From Aquabacter spiritensis (GTDB lineage Bacteria; Pseudomonadota; Alphaproteobacteria; Rhizobiales; Xanthobacteraceae): 64,000 nucleotides of DNA. This document shows, piece after piece, positions 1 to 9,302 of this stretch. The first letter of the stretch is position 1. Each line of letters starts with the position of its first letter. The stretch lies in NCBI RefSeq assembly GCF_004346185.1, contig NZ_SMAI01000002.1:310001-374000 (forward strand), written 5' to 3'. The position numbers and the translations under genes are program-made. Below the pieces are notes generated by a model. That model was not told the origin of the DNA. It did no database searches and saw nothing but the letters and a program-made list of their open reading frames with translations.

Positions 1-333
1 GAGCGTCGGCTGGAGGTGCCAGGGCAGGTCGGCGAGGCGCGGATCGGCGCCCCGCAGGAGGGCCGGCGGCAGGTTGCGCGCGCGCAGATAGGCCGCGACC
101 GCTTCCGGCACCACCGCCGCGTCCTGCAAATGGTCGAGCGTTCCGGCAGCGGCGAGCACCATCCGCTTGAACAGATCGAGCCGCTCGGCCGGGGGAAGTT
201 GGGCGCGTTGCGGGATCACGCCGCGCGGATGTCCCGCGATCCGGCCGTCGACCTCCTGGCGCCGCGGCGCTTCCGCGCCCGTTACGCCGAGCGCACGCCG
301 GACCGAAGCGAAGACGATGTCGCGTGAACTCAT
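1..333 (-). CDS. lutC: LutC-like lactate utilization protein C (3'-truncated by window edge)
   Basis: Third gene of a lutABC operon. It reads leftward off position 1, so only the N-terminal 111 residues are present. The start ATG overlaps the lutB stop as ATGA, indicating translational coupling. The N-terminus begins MSSRDIVFASVRRALG, which fits the YkgG/LutC (LUD domain) family. LutABC is the iron-sulfur L-lactate oxidation complex in Bacillus and many proteobacteria. LutC is needed for its activity but has no assigned catalytic residues. The identification rests on operon position plus the N-terminal match, since the conserved C-terminal half lies outside the window. Confidence 0.8.
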   Translation of the reverse strand, partial: MSSRDIVFASVRRALGVTGAEAPRRQEVDGRIAGHPRGVIPQRAQLPPAERLDLFKRMVLAAAGTLDHLQDAAVVPEAVAAYLRARNLPPALLRGADPRLADLPWHLQPTL

Positions 334-1766
334 TCCTGCCCCCGCTTTGCCTTGCGTGCGTGCCACTGCGCCTGGAACGTGTCGCCCTCGGGCGCCGGGA
401 AGTCGCGGTGCCGCGTCCAGCCGCCGGCGAGCGGCAAGGTCGAGAAGCGCCCGGCCCGCCAGCCGAGCCGCGACAGGCCCCACATGGCGAGGCGGGTTGC
501 CGGACGATAGAGCCAGCCGCGCCGCGCGAAGAAGCTCCAGACGCCGAGGCCGAAGCGCTGCGGTGCCGGGGTGAGATGGCGCTCGAATTCCTTTTCGCGC
601 CAGTGCCGCATCAGTTTGGGCAGCGGGATGCGCACCGGGCACACCTCCTCGCACCGGCCGCAGAACGTGGAGGCGTTGGGCAGGTTCGCGCCCTTCTCGA
701 TGCCGATGATCGAGGGGGTGAGCACTGCGCCCATCGGGCCGGGATAGACCCAGCCATACGCGTGCCCGCCGACCGCGTGATAGACCGGACAATGGTTCAT
801 GCAGGCGCCGCAGCGGATGCAGCGGAGCATCTCGCGCAACTGGCCGGCGAGCATGCCGGAGCGGCCATTGTCGAGGATCACGACATGGTATTCGCCCGGC
901 CCGTCGACGTCCTCCGGGCGGCGCGGCCCGGTCGAAAAGGTGGTGTAGACGCTCATTTCCTGGCCGGTGGCCGAGCGCGCGAGCACGCGCAGGAGCTGGC
1001 TGACGTCTTCCAGCGTCGGCACCAGCTTCTCCAGCGAGGCGAGCACGATATGCGCCTTCGGCAGGGTCTGGGTCAGGTCGCCATTGCCCTCATTGGTGAC
1101 GATGATCGAGGTGCCGGTCTCCGCGACGAGAAAATTGGCGCCGGTGATGCCGACATCGGCCTGCAGAAAACGCTGGCGCAGCTCGCCGCGCGCCTCGGCC
1201 AGCAGGGCCGTCGGTTCCGACAGATTGCGCTCCGGCGGCAGGTGGGCATGGACGCGGCGGAAATCCGCCTCGACCTGATCCTTGTTGAGATGAATGGCCG
1301 GCGCGATGATGTGCGAGGGTGCCTCGCCGCGGATCTGGATCAGATACTCGCCGAGATCGGTCTCGACCGGCTCGATCCCGCAGGCCGCCAGGTGGTCGTT
1401 GAGGCCGATCTCCTCGGAGACCATGCTCTTGCCCTTGGTGACGGTCTTCGCGCCCAGCCGCCGGCAGATGTCGGTGACGATGTCCCGCGCCTCCGCCGCG
1501 TCGACGGCGAAATGCACGTGCCCGCCGGCGGCCCGCACTTTCGTCTCGTAGCGCTCGAGATAGAGGTCGAGGTGGGCCAGCGTGTGGTTCTTGATATCCC
1601 GCGCGCTGTCGCGCAGCGCGTCGAATTCCGGCAGCAGGCCCGCGGCGGCGGTGCGTCGGCCGATGAAGCCCGGACCGACCTTGGAGAGCGCGGATTGCAG
1701 CGGCGCGTCGGCCAGGGCCTTCTTGGCATTTTCCTTGAACGCCGGAGATGTGATGTGGACGCTCAC
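330..1766 (-). CDS. lutB: LutB-like iron-sulfur protein of lactate oxidation
   Basis: 478 residues, start GTG overlapping the lutA stop (GTGA). An N-terminal LUD domain is followed by a ferredoxin-like segment with two cysteine clusters: C316, C319, C322, C326 (CxxCxxCxxxC) and C369, C372, C376. These are expected to bind two [4Fe-4S] clusters and pass electrons from lactate oxidation. Length and architecture fit the LutB/YkgF family. It lies between lutA and lutC with 4-bp overlaps on both sides, so the three are almost certainly one cytoplasmic complex. The alternative name is a generic LutB/LldF-family electron-transport protein; I cannot tell L-lactate from another 2-hydroxy-acid substrate. 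Confidence 0.9.
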   Translation of the reverse strand: MSVHITSPAFKENAKKALADAPLQSALSKVGPGFIGRRTAAAGLLPEFDALRDSARDIKNHTLAHLDLYLERYETKVRAAGGHVHFAVDAAEARDIVTDICRRLGAKTVTKGKSMVSEEIGLNDHLAACGIEPVETDLGEYLIQIRGEAPSHIIAPAIHLNKDQVEADFRRVHAHLPPERNLSEPTALLAEARGELRQRFLQADVGITGANFLVAETGTSIIVTNEGNGDLTQTLPKAHIVLASLEKLVPTLEDVSQLLRVLARSATGQEMSVYTTFSTGPRRPEDVDGPGEYHVVILDNGRSGMLAGQLREMLRCIRCGACMNHCPVYHAVGGHAYGWVYPGPMGAVLTPSIIGIEKGANLPNASTFCGRCEEVCPVRIPLPKLMRHWREKEFERHLTPAPQRFGLGVWSFFARRGWLYRPATRLAMWGLSRLGWRAGRFSTLPLAGGWTRHRDFPAPEGDTFQAQWHARKAKRGQE

Positions 1767-2551
1767 GTTCCGCCCTCCCGCCGCGCCATGCCGATCGCCG
1801 GCGCCGTTCCAGTCCCGGCCAATACCTCGGCGACATGGCGCACCGCGACCTCGCGGCCCATGCGTTGAAGCTTCCCGGCCATGTTCATCAGGCAGCCGAG
1901 ATCGCCGGCGAGCAATGTGTCCGCGCCGCTGGCGATCACGTTCGCGGCTTTCTTTTCGACGATGGCGCCGGAAATGTCGGGATATTTGACGCAGAAGGTC
2001 CCCCCGAACCCGCAGCAGACGTCCGCGTCCGCCATTTCGCGCAATTCCAGGCCTTCAACCGATTGAAGCAGCAGGCGCGGCTGGTCGTGGACGCCGAGTT
2101 CGCGCAGCCCCGAACAACTGTCGTGGTAGGTGACGGTGCCGTCATAGCGCGCCGCGACCGCGCGTAGGCCCCGCACGTCGACGAGGAAGGCCATCAGTTC
2201 GTGGACCTTGGCGCAGAACCGGGCGACGCGCGGCATCCAATCGGGTTCGCCGACGAACAGTTCGGGATAATGCGTCTTGATCATGCCGGCGCAGGAGCCG
2301 GACGGCACGACCACATAATCGAAGGTCTCGAACGCCGCGATGGTCTGCTCGGCGAGGGCGCGGGTCGTGATGCGGTCGCCGGAATTGAAGGCGGGCTGAC
2401 CGCAGCAGGTCTGGCGCGGCACGTCGACCTCGCATCCGGCTTGCGCGAGGAGCTGCGCGGCGGCGAAGCCGATGCCGGGCCGGATCGTGTCGACGAGGCA
2501 GGTGACGAAGAGCCCGACCGAAGGCGGCCGCTTTTCGCTGGGGGAGGACAT
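1763..2551 (-). CDS. lutA: LutA-like (Fe-S)-binding oxidoreductase subunit
   Basis: 262 residues from the chosen ATG, which begins MSSPSEKRPPSVGLFVTCLV. The reading frame is open 54 bp further upstream, but that extension is low-complexity and the family starts close to the GLFVTCLVD segment. Two CCG-domain cysteine motifs are visible, CCGQPAF near residue 50 and DSCSGLRELG...CCGFGGTF in the second half. These are hallmarks of LutA/GlpC/HdrB-type cysteine-rich domains, which bind Fe-S clusters. First gene of the lut operon, whose promoter must lie in the 192 bp between this start and position 2743. No LldR/LutR-type regulator is adjacent. Confidence 0.88.
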   Translation of the reverse strand: MSSPSEKRPPSVGLFVTCLVDTIRPGIGFAAAQLLAQAGCEVDVPRQTCCGQPAFNSGDRITTRALAEQTIAAFETFDYVVVPSGSCAGMIKTHYPELFVGEPDWMPRVARFCAKVHELMAFLVDVRGLRAVAARYDGTVTYHDSCSGLRELGVHDQPRLLLQSVEGLELREMADADVCCGFGGTFCVKYPDISGAIVEKKAANVIASGADTLLAGDLGCLMNMAGKLQRMGREVAVRHVAEVLAGTGTAPAIGMARREGGT

Positions 2552-2743
2552 CGGCGGGGCGTCTCTTCCGGCTGCCGGCGGCGATGCCGGGCGCGTCGCG
2601 CGCATGGTCGATCGTGAACCGGCGCCGGGCCGAAATCCAGGCCGGCCGACGCTGCGTATGGAGATCGCCTCTATAACATTGGAGCGGTTCGAATGAAACG
2701 CGGTGCCGCCGTCCGGGCCGAGCCCGGTTCCGCCCCGTCGCCG

Positions 2744-3280
2744 TCAGGCGATGATCAGCCGCGTGCCGGGCTTCAACGCCGCCGCGAGACGTCGCAATTC
2801 GGCCAAAGGCATCGCGACGCAGCCCTCGGTCGGGGTCAAACCGGGCCGTGCGACATGGATGAAAACGGCGGAGCCGCGTCCCGCAACCCGCGGCCGCATA
2901 TTGTGGTCGAGCACCAGCACCAGGTCATAGAGTCTGTCTTCGCGGCGCATATGTTCGTGCGAAGCCGCGAGCGGGCGCCGAACGGGACGGTTGTAGCGCC
3001 GGTCGCCCGGATCATCGCACCAGCCGTCGTCGGGCGCGATCGGGCGCGTGGGGAGGCGGGTGCGGGGACGCGGCAGACGGTCGGCGCGGTAGAGGAGGCG
3101 CAGGATGCGCCAGGTGCCGGCCGGGGTCCGGCCGTCGCCCTCGCGCTTGTCGCGAGCGATTCCGCCGCGTCCGAGCGCGACCGGAAAGGCGCGGTTTCCC
3201 ACCTTCATCACGCCGCGCCGGCCGGGTCCGGGGAGGGCGCGAACGCGAATCGGAGGGATCCCCACAGAAGATTGTGCCAT
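2744..3280 (-). CDS. L,D-transpeptidase (YkuD) catalytic-domain protein
   Basis: 178 residues from ATG 3280. The C-terminal half carries the YkuD signature as FIHVARPG...TEGCVAM, with the catalytic His and Cys about 13 residues apart. The usual SHGC is replaced by TEGC, a variant I associate with short alphaproteobacterial YkuD proteins. Such enzymes make or edit 3-3 peptidoglycan cross-links. No clear signal peptide follows the chosen start; an upstream in-frame ATG (3346) would add a basic then hydrophobic segment (VRTVILWGLMA) that might be one. It is divergent from the response-regulator gene at 3394. The start is the least certain part of this call. Confidence 0.75.
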   Translation of the reverse strand: MAQSSVGIPPIRVRALPGPGRRGVMKVGNRAFPVALGRGGIARDKREGDGRTPAGTWRILRLLYRADRLPRPRTRLPTRPIAPDDGWCDDPGDRRYNRPVRRPLAASHEHMRREDRLYDLVLVLDHNMRPRVAGRGSAVFIHVARPGLTPTEGCVAMPLAELRRLAAALKPGTRLIIA

Positions 3281-3393
3281 CAATCCCCACAATATTACCG
3301 TCCGGACGTGAAATCCGAGAGGAAATTTGCACCATTGCATGCACATGCTGTACTTGCCCGATTCGCGTTCCCGCAAGGGCACGGAGGAGTTTG

Positions 3394-4080
3394 ATGGCCA
3401 ATGCGTGGAAGATCCTGGTAGTCGAGGACGACCCGGAGCTGCGCGAAGCTTTGGTCGAGCAGCTCGCGCTTCAGGATGAGTTCGAGCCCGTGCCCGTGGG
3501 CACCGCCGGGGCGGCGATCGAGGCCGCGAAGAACGGGGCGATCGATCTCGTCATCATGGATGTCGGCCTGCCCGACATGGACGGGCGCGACGGCGTGCGC
3601 CAGATGCGCGCCAACGGCTTCAAGGCGCCGGTCATCATGCTGACCGCGCACGACACCGACAACGACACCATCCTCGGGCTCGAGGCGGGTGCGAACGACT
3701 ATGTCGTGAAGCCGTTCCGTTTCGCCGTCCTGCTGGCCCGGCTGCGCGCCCAGATGCGCAGTCACGAGGCGAGCGAGGACGCGGTGTTCGCGATCGGCCC
3801 CTACAGCTTCCGTCCCGGGGCCAAGATGCTGGTCACCGAGCGCGGCTCCAAGATCCGGTTGACCGAGAAGGAAACCGCGATCCTGCGCTATCTCTATCGT
3901 GCCGGAAAGACGCCGGTGGCGCGCGAGACGCTGCTTCAGGAGGTCTGGGGCTACAATTCCGGCGTGACGACCCACACGCTCGAGACCCACATCTACCGGC
4001 TGCGGCAGAAGATCGAACCGGATCCTTCCACGCCGACCCTGCTGGCCACCCAGGCTGGCGGCTACAAGCTCGTGCCGTGA
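3394..4080 (+). CDS. cenR: OmpR-family response regulator, CenR/OtpR-like
   Basis: 228 residues, ATG preceded by GGAGG. The receiver domain (residues 1-120) has the acidic pair in VVEDD, the phospho-acceptor Asp in VIMDVGLPD, the Thr in MLTAHD and the Lys in VKPF. The C-terminal winged-helix domain (about 135-228) contains LTEKE and HIYRLRQKIE. The N-terminus WKILVVEDDPELREALVEQL and the adjacent cyclic-nucleotide-binding gene match my recollection of the CenR/OtpR locus of Caulobacter and Brucella, an envelope-stress regulator. The response-regulator assignment is secure. The cenR name is inferred from similarity and gene order. Confidence 0.85.
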   Translation: MANAWKILVVEDDPELREALVEQLALQDEFEPVPVGTAGAAIEAAKNGAIDLVIMDVGLPDMDGRDGVRQMRANGFKAPVIMLTAHDTDNDTILGLEAGANDYVVKPFRFAVLLARLRAQMRSHEASEDAVFAIGPYSFRPGAKMLVTERGSKIRLTEKETAILRYLYRAGKTPVARETLLQEVWGYNSGVTTHTLETHIYRLRQKIEPDPSTPTLLATQAGGYKLVP

Positions 4081-4111
4081 CGAAAGCTCCAGCCTTAGGG
4101 GGAGGGAGACC

Positions 4112-4597
4112 GTGAGCCTCGAGCAGGACGTCGCCGCGTTGCAAGGCGTCCCCACCTTCGAGGTGCTCCCACCCGAGGCATTGCGCAGCCTCGCCATCAG
4201 CGCCGAGATTCACGAGCTGAAGGCTGGGGACGTGCTGTTCCGCGCCGGGGAAATCTCTGACGCAGGCTATGTCGTTCTGTCCGGCCGCATCGAACTGGTG
4301 ACGGAACAAGCCGGCCGCCGCCGCCGCTTGTGTGAGCTTCTGTCCGGCGCCTTGGTGGGCGAGACCGCCTTGTTCGTCGCTTCGCCGCGCCCCGCCACCG
4401 CGCGGGCGCTCGAAGCCGCCACGGTGTTGCGCATTTCCCGCCCGGTCTTCGTGCGGGTGCTGGAAGGCTTTCCCGAAGCCGCCACCCTCTTGCGCGCGCA
4501 ATTTGCCGAACGCCTTGAAGCCACGCTCGGCGCGCTCGACGCCTTGCGGCGGGAAAAGTTCGATTCGCCGTCCCGCCCCGCGGCTCGTCGGCGGTGA
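4112..4597 (+). CDS. single-domain cyclic-nucleotide-binding protein
   Basis: 161 residues, GTG start with a strong RBS (GGGGGAGGGAG). Residues about 18-130 form one cNMP-binding beta-barrel domain, with LKAGDVLFRAGEISDAGYVVLSGRIELV followed by a phosphate-binding-cassette-like stretch GALVGETALFVASPRPATARA. No helix-turn-helix or enzymatic domain follows, so it is probably a cAMP/cGMP-responsive adaptor and not a CRP-type transcription factor. It starts 31 bp after the response regulator and is likely cotranscribed. Brucella has a similarly placed gene annotated as a cAMP-dependent kinase regulatory subunit. Its partner is unknown. Confidence 0.82.
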   Translation: MSLEQDVAALQGVPTFEVLPPEALRSLAISAEIHELKAGDVLFRAGEISDAGYVVLSGRIELVTEQAGRRRRLCELLSGALVGETALFVASPRPATARALEAATVLRISRPVFVRVLEGFPEAATLLRAQFAERLEATLGALDALRREKFDSPSRPAARRR

Positions 4598-4612
4598 CGG
4601 GCAGGACCGCCG

Positions 4613-5044
4613 GTGCCCATTCCCCTGGAGCTCCAGCACGCCTCCGAGGATTTCGAGCGCTTCCTCGCCGATGCGCGTGACACCTCCGGCCTCGCCACCC
4701 GAAACCAGACCTACACCATGGTCGAAGGTGTCCTCCACACCTTCCGGCGCCGTCTCACCCCCGCCGAGGCGATCGACTTTGCGCAGGTCCTCCCGCCGGT
4801 GCTGCGGGCGATCTTCGTCGCCGACTGGGACATTACCTCGGCGCCCGTGCCGTTCTGTGACCGCGCCGGACTCACGCGTGAGGTAAAGGGGCTGCGCCGG
4901 CACCACAATTTCGCGCCCGAGACGTGCATCGCCGACGTGTCCGCCGCCCTGCGCCGCGCGACCGATGGCGCCGCCCTCGATGCCGTTCTGGATCGCGTCG
5001 GCCCCGCTGCCGCCGAGTTCTGGCGCGTGCCCTCCGGCGGCTAA
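4613..5044 (+). CDS. DUF2267 domain protein
   Basis: 143 residues, GTG start 15 bp after the cNMP-binding gene, so probably the last gene of that operon. The protein fits DUF2267, with TRNQTYTMVEGVLHTFRRRLTPAEA and LPPVLRAIFVADWD typical of the helical family. Its function is unknown. I see no signal peptide or transmembrane segment. Its stop codon overlaps the stop of the convergent xthA gene. Cotranscription with a stress regulator suggests an envelope or stress role, but that is inference only. Confidence 0.78.
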   Translation: MPIPLELQHASEDFERFLADARDTSGLATRNQTYTMVEGVLHTFRRRLTPAEAIDFAQVLPPVLRAIFVADWDITSAPVPFCDRAGLTREVKGLRRHHNFAPETCIADVSAALRRATDGAALDAVLDRVGPAAAEFWRVPSGG

Positions 5045-5868
5045 ACCTCGAACGTCACCGCCACCGGCACATGGTCGGACGGCCGCTCCCAGCTCCGCGC
5101 CTCCCGCAGCACGGTCATGGCTCGCGCGTGCGGCGCCAGCGACGGGCTGGTCCAGACATGGTCGAGGCGGCGGCCGCGATCGTTCGCCGTCCAGTCCGGG
5201 GAGCGGTAGCTCCACCAGGTGAACAGCTTCTCCTCCGGCGGCACGAAATGGCGCATGACGTCCACCCAAGGGCCGGTCGCCTGAAAGCGCCGCATCCGCT
5301 CGACCTCGACCGGAGTGTGGCTGACCACGGTCAGCAATTGCTTGTGGCTCCACACGTCGGTTTCCAGCGGCGCGATGTTGAGATCGCCGACCAGGACGGT
5401 GTGTGCCTGGGCCCGCGCCTGTTCCGGCAGGCGCTCCCAGGCGATCAGCTCGTCCAGGAAAGCGAGCTTGTGGGCGAATTTCGGATTGAGGTCGGGATCG
5501 GGAATGTCGCCGCCGGCCGGCACATAGAAATTGTGAACCGTGAAGGGTGTGGCGAGCCCCGCTTCGGCCCCGAGAGTGACCGCGATGTGCCGCGCGTCGC
5601 CCTTGCCGCAGAATTCGCGCTTCTCGATCGCTGCGAACGGCAGGCGCGAGAAAGTGGCGACGCCGTGCCAGCCCTTCTGGCCGTTCAGCGCGATGTGGGG
5701 AAAGCCGAGATCGCGGATCGCCGCGAGGGGGAAGCGGTCATCCTGGCACTTGGTCTCCTGCAGGCACAGAATGTCCGGCTGGAGCCGCGCCACGGCGTCT
5801 CGCAGGATGTCGAGGCGGATGCGGACGGAATTGATGTTCCAGGTGCAGACGGTGAGATTCTGGGGCAA
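5041..5868 (-). CDS. xthA: exodeoxyribonuclease III
   Basis: 275 residues of the endonuclease/exonuclease/phosphatase fold. The motifs of ExoIII are all present: TWNINSVRIRLD, LQETKCQD with the metal-binding Glu, GDLNIAP, and the C-terminal SDHVPVAVTF with the catalytic His. It acts as AP endonuclease and 3'-5' exonuclease in base-excision repair. The start shown is TTG (MPQNLTVCTWN after initiation); the nearest ATG upstream is out of frame, so a TTG start is the best available. It is convergent with the DUF2267 gene and divergent from gabD. Confidence 0.93.
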   Translation of the reverse strand: MPQNLTVCTWNINSVRIRLDILRDAVARLQPDILCLQETKCQDDRFPLAAIRDLGFPHIALNGQKGWHGVATFSRLPFAAIEKREFCGKGDARHIAVTLGAEAGLATPFTVHNFYVPAGGDIPDPDLNPKFAHKLAFLDELIAWERLPEQARAQAHTVLVGDLNIAPLETDVWSHKQLLTVVSHTPVEVERMRRFQATGPWVDVMRHFVPPEEKLFTWWSYRSPDWTANDRGRRLDHVWTSPSLAPHARAMTVLREARSWERPSDHVPVAVTFEV

Positions 5869-6038
5869 GGGACACCATGATCGGGGAGCGGGCCAGACTT
5901 AGCCGCCGCGCGCCGCGCCCACAAGCGAGGCCTGCGCCGCGCGCGCCGGACGCCCGTCAGCCATGACCGATTGGTCCTTGCCAGTAGGGGGCGCGCCCCG
6001 CGATAAGACAGCGCATGTTTCGAGCGAGGGAGGCTTTC

Positions 6039-7472
6039 ATGTATCGCGACGTCCAGCTTCATATTGCCGGCCAGTGGCGCGCTGCCGAGGGCGGGCGCAC
6101 CCTTCCCGTGCTCAACCCCGCCACCGAGGAAGAGATCGGCACGGTCGCCCATGCGGCGCGCAGCGATCTCGATGCCGCGCTCGAGGCGGCCGCCGGCGGT
6201 TTCAAGACCTGGTCCAAGGTGTCGGCCTATGACCGCGCAAAGGTGATGCGCAAGGCGGCCGACCTGCTGCGCGAGCGCGTCGCCGACATCGCCCGGCTGA
6301 TGACGCTGGAACAGGGCAAGCCGCTGCCCGAGGCGCGGATGGAAACGCTCGCCGCCGCCGACATCATCGACTGGTTCGCCGAGGAGGCGCGCCGCGCCTA
6401 CGGGCGGGTGATCCCGGCGCGCGCCGCGGGCGTCTATCAGCTCGTCATCAAGGAGCCGGTCGGCCCGGTCGCGGCGTTCACGCCCTGGAACTTCCCGATC
6501 AACCAGGTGGTGCGCAAGCTCTCCGGCGCGCTCGCCGCTGGCTGCTCGATCATCGTCAAGGCGCCGGAAGAGACCCCGGCCTCGCCGGCCGAACTGATCC
6601 GCTGCTTCGTCGATGCCGGCGTGCCGGCGGGCGTGATCGGCCTCGTCTATGGCGTGCCGGCCGAGATCAGCGAATATCTCATTCCCCACCCGACCATCCG
6701 CAAGGTGACCTTCACCGGCTCCACCCCGGTCGGCAAGAAGCTGGCGGCGCTCGCCGGCGCGCATATGAAGCGCGTGACGATGGAACTCGGCGGCCATTCG
6801 CCGGTGATCGTGTTCGAGGATGCCGATATCGACGCCGCGGCCAAGCAGATCGCGGGCGCGAAGTTCCGCAATGCCGGGCAGGTCTGTGTCTCGCCGACCC
6901 GCTTCATGGTGCAGGAAAAGGCTTACGACCAGTTCGTCGACCGCTTCGTCGCTTATGCCAAGACCGTCCGGGTCGGCAACGGGCTGGAGGAGGGGACCCA
7001 GATGGGTCCGCTGGCCAACGAGCGCCGCGTTCCCGCCATCGAGGCGCTGCTCGCCGATGCCCAGCAAAAGGGCGCGGAGGTGCGCACCGGCGGCAACCGC
7101 ATCGGCAACAAGGGTTATTTCTTCGAGCCGACGGTCGTGACCGGCGTGTCGCGCGAGATGCGGATGATGAACGAGGAGCCGTTCGGCCCGCTCGCCATGA
7201 TCTTCCCGTTCGCGGATTTCGACGAGGCGGTGGCGGAGGCCAACCGGCTGCCCTACGGCCTCGCCTCCTATGCCTATACCCGTTCGGCGAAGACCGCGAA
7301 CGCCATCGCCGCCTCGGTCGAGGCGGGCATGATGACGATCAATCATCTCGGCCTTGCTCTGCCGGAAGTGCCGTTCGGCGGCGTGAAGGATTCGGGCTTC
7401 GGCTCGGAGGGCGGCACCGAAGCGATCGAGGCCTATCTCAACCCGAAGTTCGTCTCTCAGGCCGGTCTCTGA
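6039..7472 (+). CDS. gabD: NAD(P)-dependent succinate-semialdehyde dehydrogenase family protein
   Basis: 477 residues. The ATG at 6039 is chosen because AGGGAGG lies 5 bp upstream; an ATG at 6015 lacks a comparable site. Aldehyde dehydrogenase hallmarks are present: the substrate-pocket and cofactor segment [15 protein letters not shown], the general-base Glu in MELGGHSPV, and the nucleophile Cys in GQVCVSPTR. Length and sequence are closest to the GabD/SSADH subgroup, which oxidises succinate semialdehyde to succinate at the end of GABA and putrescine breakdown. Other aldehydes are possible, since ALDH subfamilies are hard to separate by eye. It is monocistronic and followed by a hairpin. 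Confidence 0.85.
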   Translation: MYRDVQLHIAGQWRAAEGGRTLPVLNPATEEEIGTVAHAARSDLDAALEAAAGGFKTWSKVSAYDRAKVMRKAADLLRERVADIARLMTLEQGKPLPEARMETLAAADIIDWFAEEARRAYGRVIPARAAGVYQLVIKEPVGPVAAFTPWNFPINQVVRKLSGALAAGCSIIVKAPEETPASPAELIRCFVDAGVPAGVIGLVYGVPAEISEYLIPHPTIRKVTFTGSTPVGKKLAALAGAHMKRVTMELGGHSPVIVFEDADIDAAAKQIAGAKFRNAGQVCVSPTRFMVQEKAYDQFVDRFVAYAKTVRVGNGLEEGTQMGPLANERRVPAIEALLADAQQKGAEVRTGGNRIGNKGYFFEPTVVTGVSREMRMMNEEPFGPLAMIFPFADFDEAVAEANRLPYGLASYAYTRSAKTANAIAASVEAGMMTINHLGLALPEVPFGGVKDSGFGSEGGTEAIEAYLNPKFVSQAGL

Positions 7473-7482
7473 ACGACGCGCC

Positions 7483-7512
7483 GCGCCCGGTCGGGATTTC
7501 CCCTCCGGGCGC
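7483..7512 (+). terminator. candidate terminator after gabD
   Basis: A perfect 8-bp GC stem (GCGCCCGG / CCGGGCGC) with a 14-nt loop starts 11 bp after the gabD stop. There is no T-tract, so it may only be a transcript-stabilising hairpin or a Rho-assisted end. Confidence 0.45.
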
Positions 7513-7668
7513 ACAGGGGGCAGGAAGCGCACCCGGCCCCGCCCGTGTTCCGCGGACGGTCGGCGCATGCCGCGGGCCGCACGCCATCCCGACCCCCCCT
7601 TGAGAATCCCTGGCCTGGTTGCGCGCAGCGGAGCCGCAGCGTCGGTGCGGAGCGGCGAAAATGCCGCT

Positions 7669-7697
7669 TTGCTCTGTGTTTCGTCCCGCGTTATGTA
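7669..7697 (+). promoter_or_regulatory. candidate promoter of the mod operon
   Basis: TTGCTC at 7669-7674 and TATGTA at 7692-7697 are 17 bp apart and lie 33 bp before the modE start. The -10 element falls inside the left arm of the Mo-box-like palindrome, so a bound repressor would block RNA polymerase. The assignment is by eye. Confidence 0.4.
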
Positions 7698-7713
7698 GTC
7701 GTCATACATAGCG
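7689..7713 (+). promoter_or_regulatory. Mo-box-like palindrome, probable ModE operator
   Basis: An inverted repeat with arms CGTTATGTA (7689-7697) and TACATAGCG (7705-7713), 8 of 9 positions complementary, separated by 7 bp. It lies just upstream of modE-modABC. ModE-binding Mo-boxes of other proteobacteria have the same layout, with CG ends and TATA-rich arms. The likely role is molybdate-dependent autorepression of the operon. Confidence 0.7.
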
Positions 7714-7729
7714 CTGGGAGAGCCGAAGC

Positions 7730-8521
7730 GTGCCGATCGAAGCCCTCGTCACTTTGAAGAGCGAGAGCCTGTCGCCGGTCGGCCGCGAGCGCATCCGGCT
7801 GCTCGAGGCGGTGGCGCGGGAAGGCTCGATCTCGGCGGGGGCGAAGGCCGTCGGTCTCACCTATAAGGCGGCCTGGGACGCGCTCGACGCGATGGCGAAT
7901 CTGTTCGGCCAGCCGCTCCTGGAAACCCGCGCCGGCGGCCGCGCCGGCGGCGGCGCATCCCTGACCCCGACCGGACAGCGCGTCATCGTCGCGTTCAACC
8001 GGCTCGAGGCCGAGATGGCCCGGGTGGTGCGGGCGATATCGCCGGATCTCGCGGGCACCGGCATTTCCCCCCTCAACCTGATGTCGGGGTTCCTCATGAA
8101 GACCAGCGCCCGCAACGCCCTGCGCGGCACGATCATCGACATCGTCGCCGATGCGCTCGCCGCCGAGGTGGCGGTCGAGGTCGCCGATGCGACGGTGATC
8201 CACGCTCTGGTGACGTCGGAAAGCGTCCGCACGCTCGGCCTGTGCGTCGGGCGCGATGCGGTGGTCCTGGTCAAGGCCCCGTTCGTCGTGGTCGCCCCGG
8301 GCGACGTGCCGCCGCGCACCTCGTTCCGCAATTGCCTGCACGGGATCGTCCAGCGGGTGGAGGCGGGGGCGGTCGGTGCCGAGGTGGTGCTCGATATCGG
8401 CGGCGGCAAGACGCTCGCGGCCACCATCACCGCCCACAGCGCCCAGGCCCTGAACCTCGCACCGGGCAAGCCGGCTTTCGCGCTGATCGAGGCGGCGCAC
8501 GTCATTCTCGCCATCGACTGA
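7730..8521 (+). CDS. modE: ModE-family molybdate-responsive transcriptional regulator
   Basis: 263 residues, GTG start. The N-terminal LysR-like winged helix (about 10-115) includes RLLEAVAREGSISAGAKAVGLTYKAAWDALDAM, the typical ModE DNA-binding region. Two Mop/TOBE domains follow (about 125-190 and 197-260), each with an S-A-R-N or S-F-R-N segment, expected to bind molybdate at the dimer interface. It is the first gene of modEABC, with modA 10 bp downstream. A Mo-box-like palindrome overlaps its promoter, so autoregulation is likely. Length and domain order equal those of full-length ModE proteins. Confidence 0.92.
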   Translation: MPIEALVTLKSESLSPVGRERIRLLEAVAREGSISAGAKAVGLTYKAAWDALDAMANLFGQPLLETRAGGRAGGGASLTPTGQRVIVAFNRLEAEMARVVRAISPDLAGTGISPLNLMSGFLMKTSARNALRGTIIDIVADALAAEVAVEVADATVIHALVTSESVRTLGLCVGRDAVVLVKAPFVVVAPGDVPPRTSFRNCLHGIVQRVEAGAVGAEVVLDIGGGKTLAATITAHSAQALNLAPGKPAFALIEAAHVILAID

Positions 8522-8531
8522 GGGCCTAAAC

Positions 8532-9296
8532 ATGCGACTGCCCAAAGCTTTCAACGTTTTCGCCGCGGGCCTCGCCCTTGCCCTTCTCCTTGCCGGCCGG
8601 CCGGCCGCCGCCGACCAGACGCATGTCGCGGTCGCGGCCAATTTCACTGGCGCCGCAAAGGAGATCGCCGCCGCCTTCGCGCAGAAGACCGGCCATGAGG
8701 CGGTGCTGAGCTTCGGGGCGTCGGGCCAATTCTACGCCCAGATCACCCAAGGCGCGCCGTTCCAGGTCTTCCTGTCGGCGGACGAGGAGCGGCCGCGCAA
8801 GCTGGTCGCCGACGGCCTCGCCCCGGCCGAGAGCCGCTTCACCTATGCAATCGGCAAGCTCGTCCTCTGGAGCCGCACCGCCGGGCTGGTGACCGGCGAG
8901 GCGACGCTTCGTTCCGGCAGCTTCGCCAAGATCGCCATCGCCAATCCCGCCGCCGCGCCCTATGGGGCCGCCGCTATCGAGACGATGAAGGCCGTGAAGC
9001 TCTACGAGATGCTTCAGCCCAAGATCGTGCAGGGCAATTCCATCGCCCAGACCTTCCAGTTCGCCGATACCGGGAACGCCGAACTCGGCTTCGTCGCCCT
9101 CTCTCAGGTGATCGATGCTGCGGGCTCGCGCTGGGTGGTCCCCCAAGATCTTTACACGCCGATCCGGCAGGATGCGGTGCTCCTCGCCAAGGGCGTCGAC
9201 AGTGCCGCAGCCGAGGCCTTCCTCGTCTTCCTCAGAAGCCCCGAGGCACGTGCCATCATCGAGCGCTACGGCTACGCCTTCGGCGCATCGAGCTGA
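8532..9296 (+). CDS. modA: molybdate ABC transporter, periplasmic substrate-binding protein
   Basis: 254 residues. A Sec signal peptide (about 1-27, hydrophobic core [12 protein letters not shown], cleavage near AAA-D) precedes a type II periplasmic binding fold. Typical ModA segments are visible: [40 protein letters not shown] and [13 protein letters not shown]. It captures molybdate (or tungstate) and delivers it to ModB. Spacing of 10 bp to modE and 6 bp to modB supports a single transcript. Confidence 0.94.
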   Translation: MRLPKAFNVFAAGLALALLLAGRPAAADQTHVAVAANFTGAAKEIAAAFAQKTGHEAVLSFGASGQFYAQITQGAPFQVFLSADEERPRKLVADGLAPAESRFTYAIGKLVLWSRTAGLVTGEATLRSGSFAKIAIANPAAAPYGAAAIETMKAVKLYEMLQPKIVQGNSIAQTFQFADTGNAELGFVALSQVIDAAGSRWVVPQDLYTPIRQDAVLLAKGVDSAAAEAFLVFLRSPEARAIIERYGYAFGASS

Positions 9297-9302
9297 GCCG
9301 CG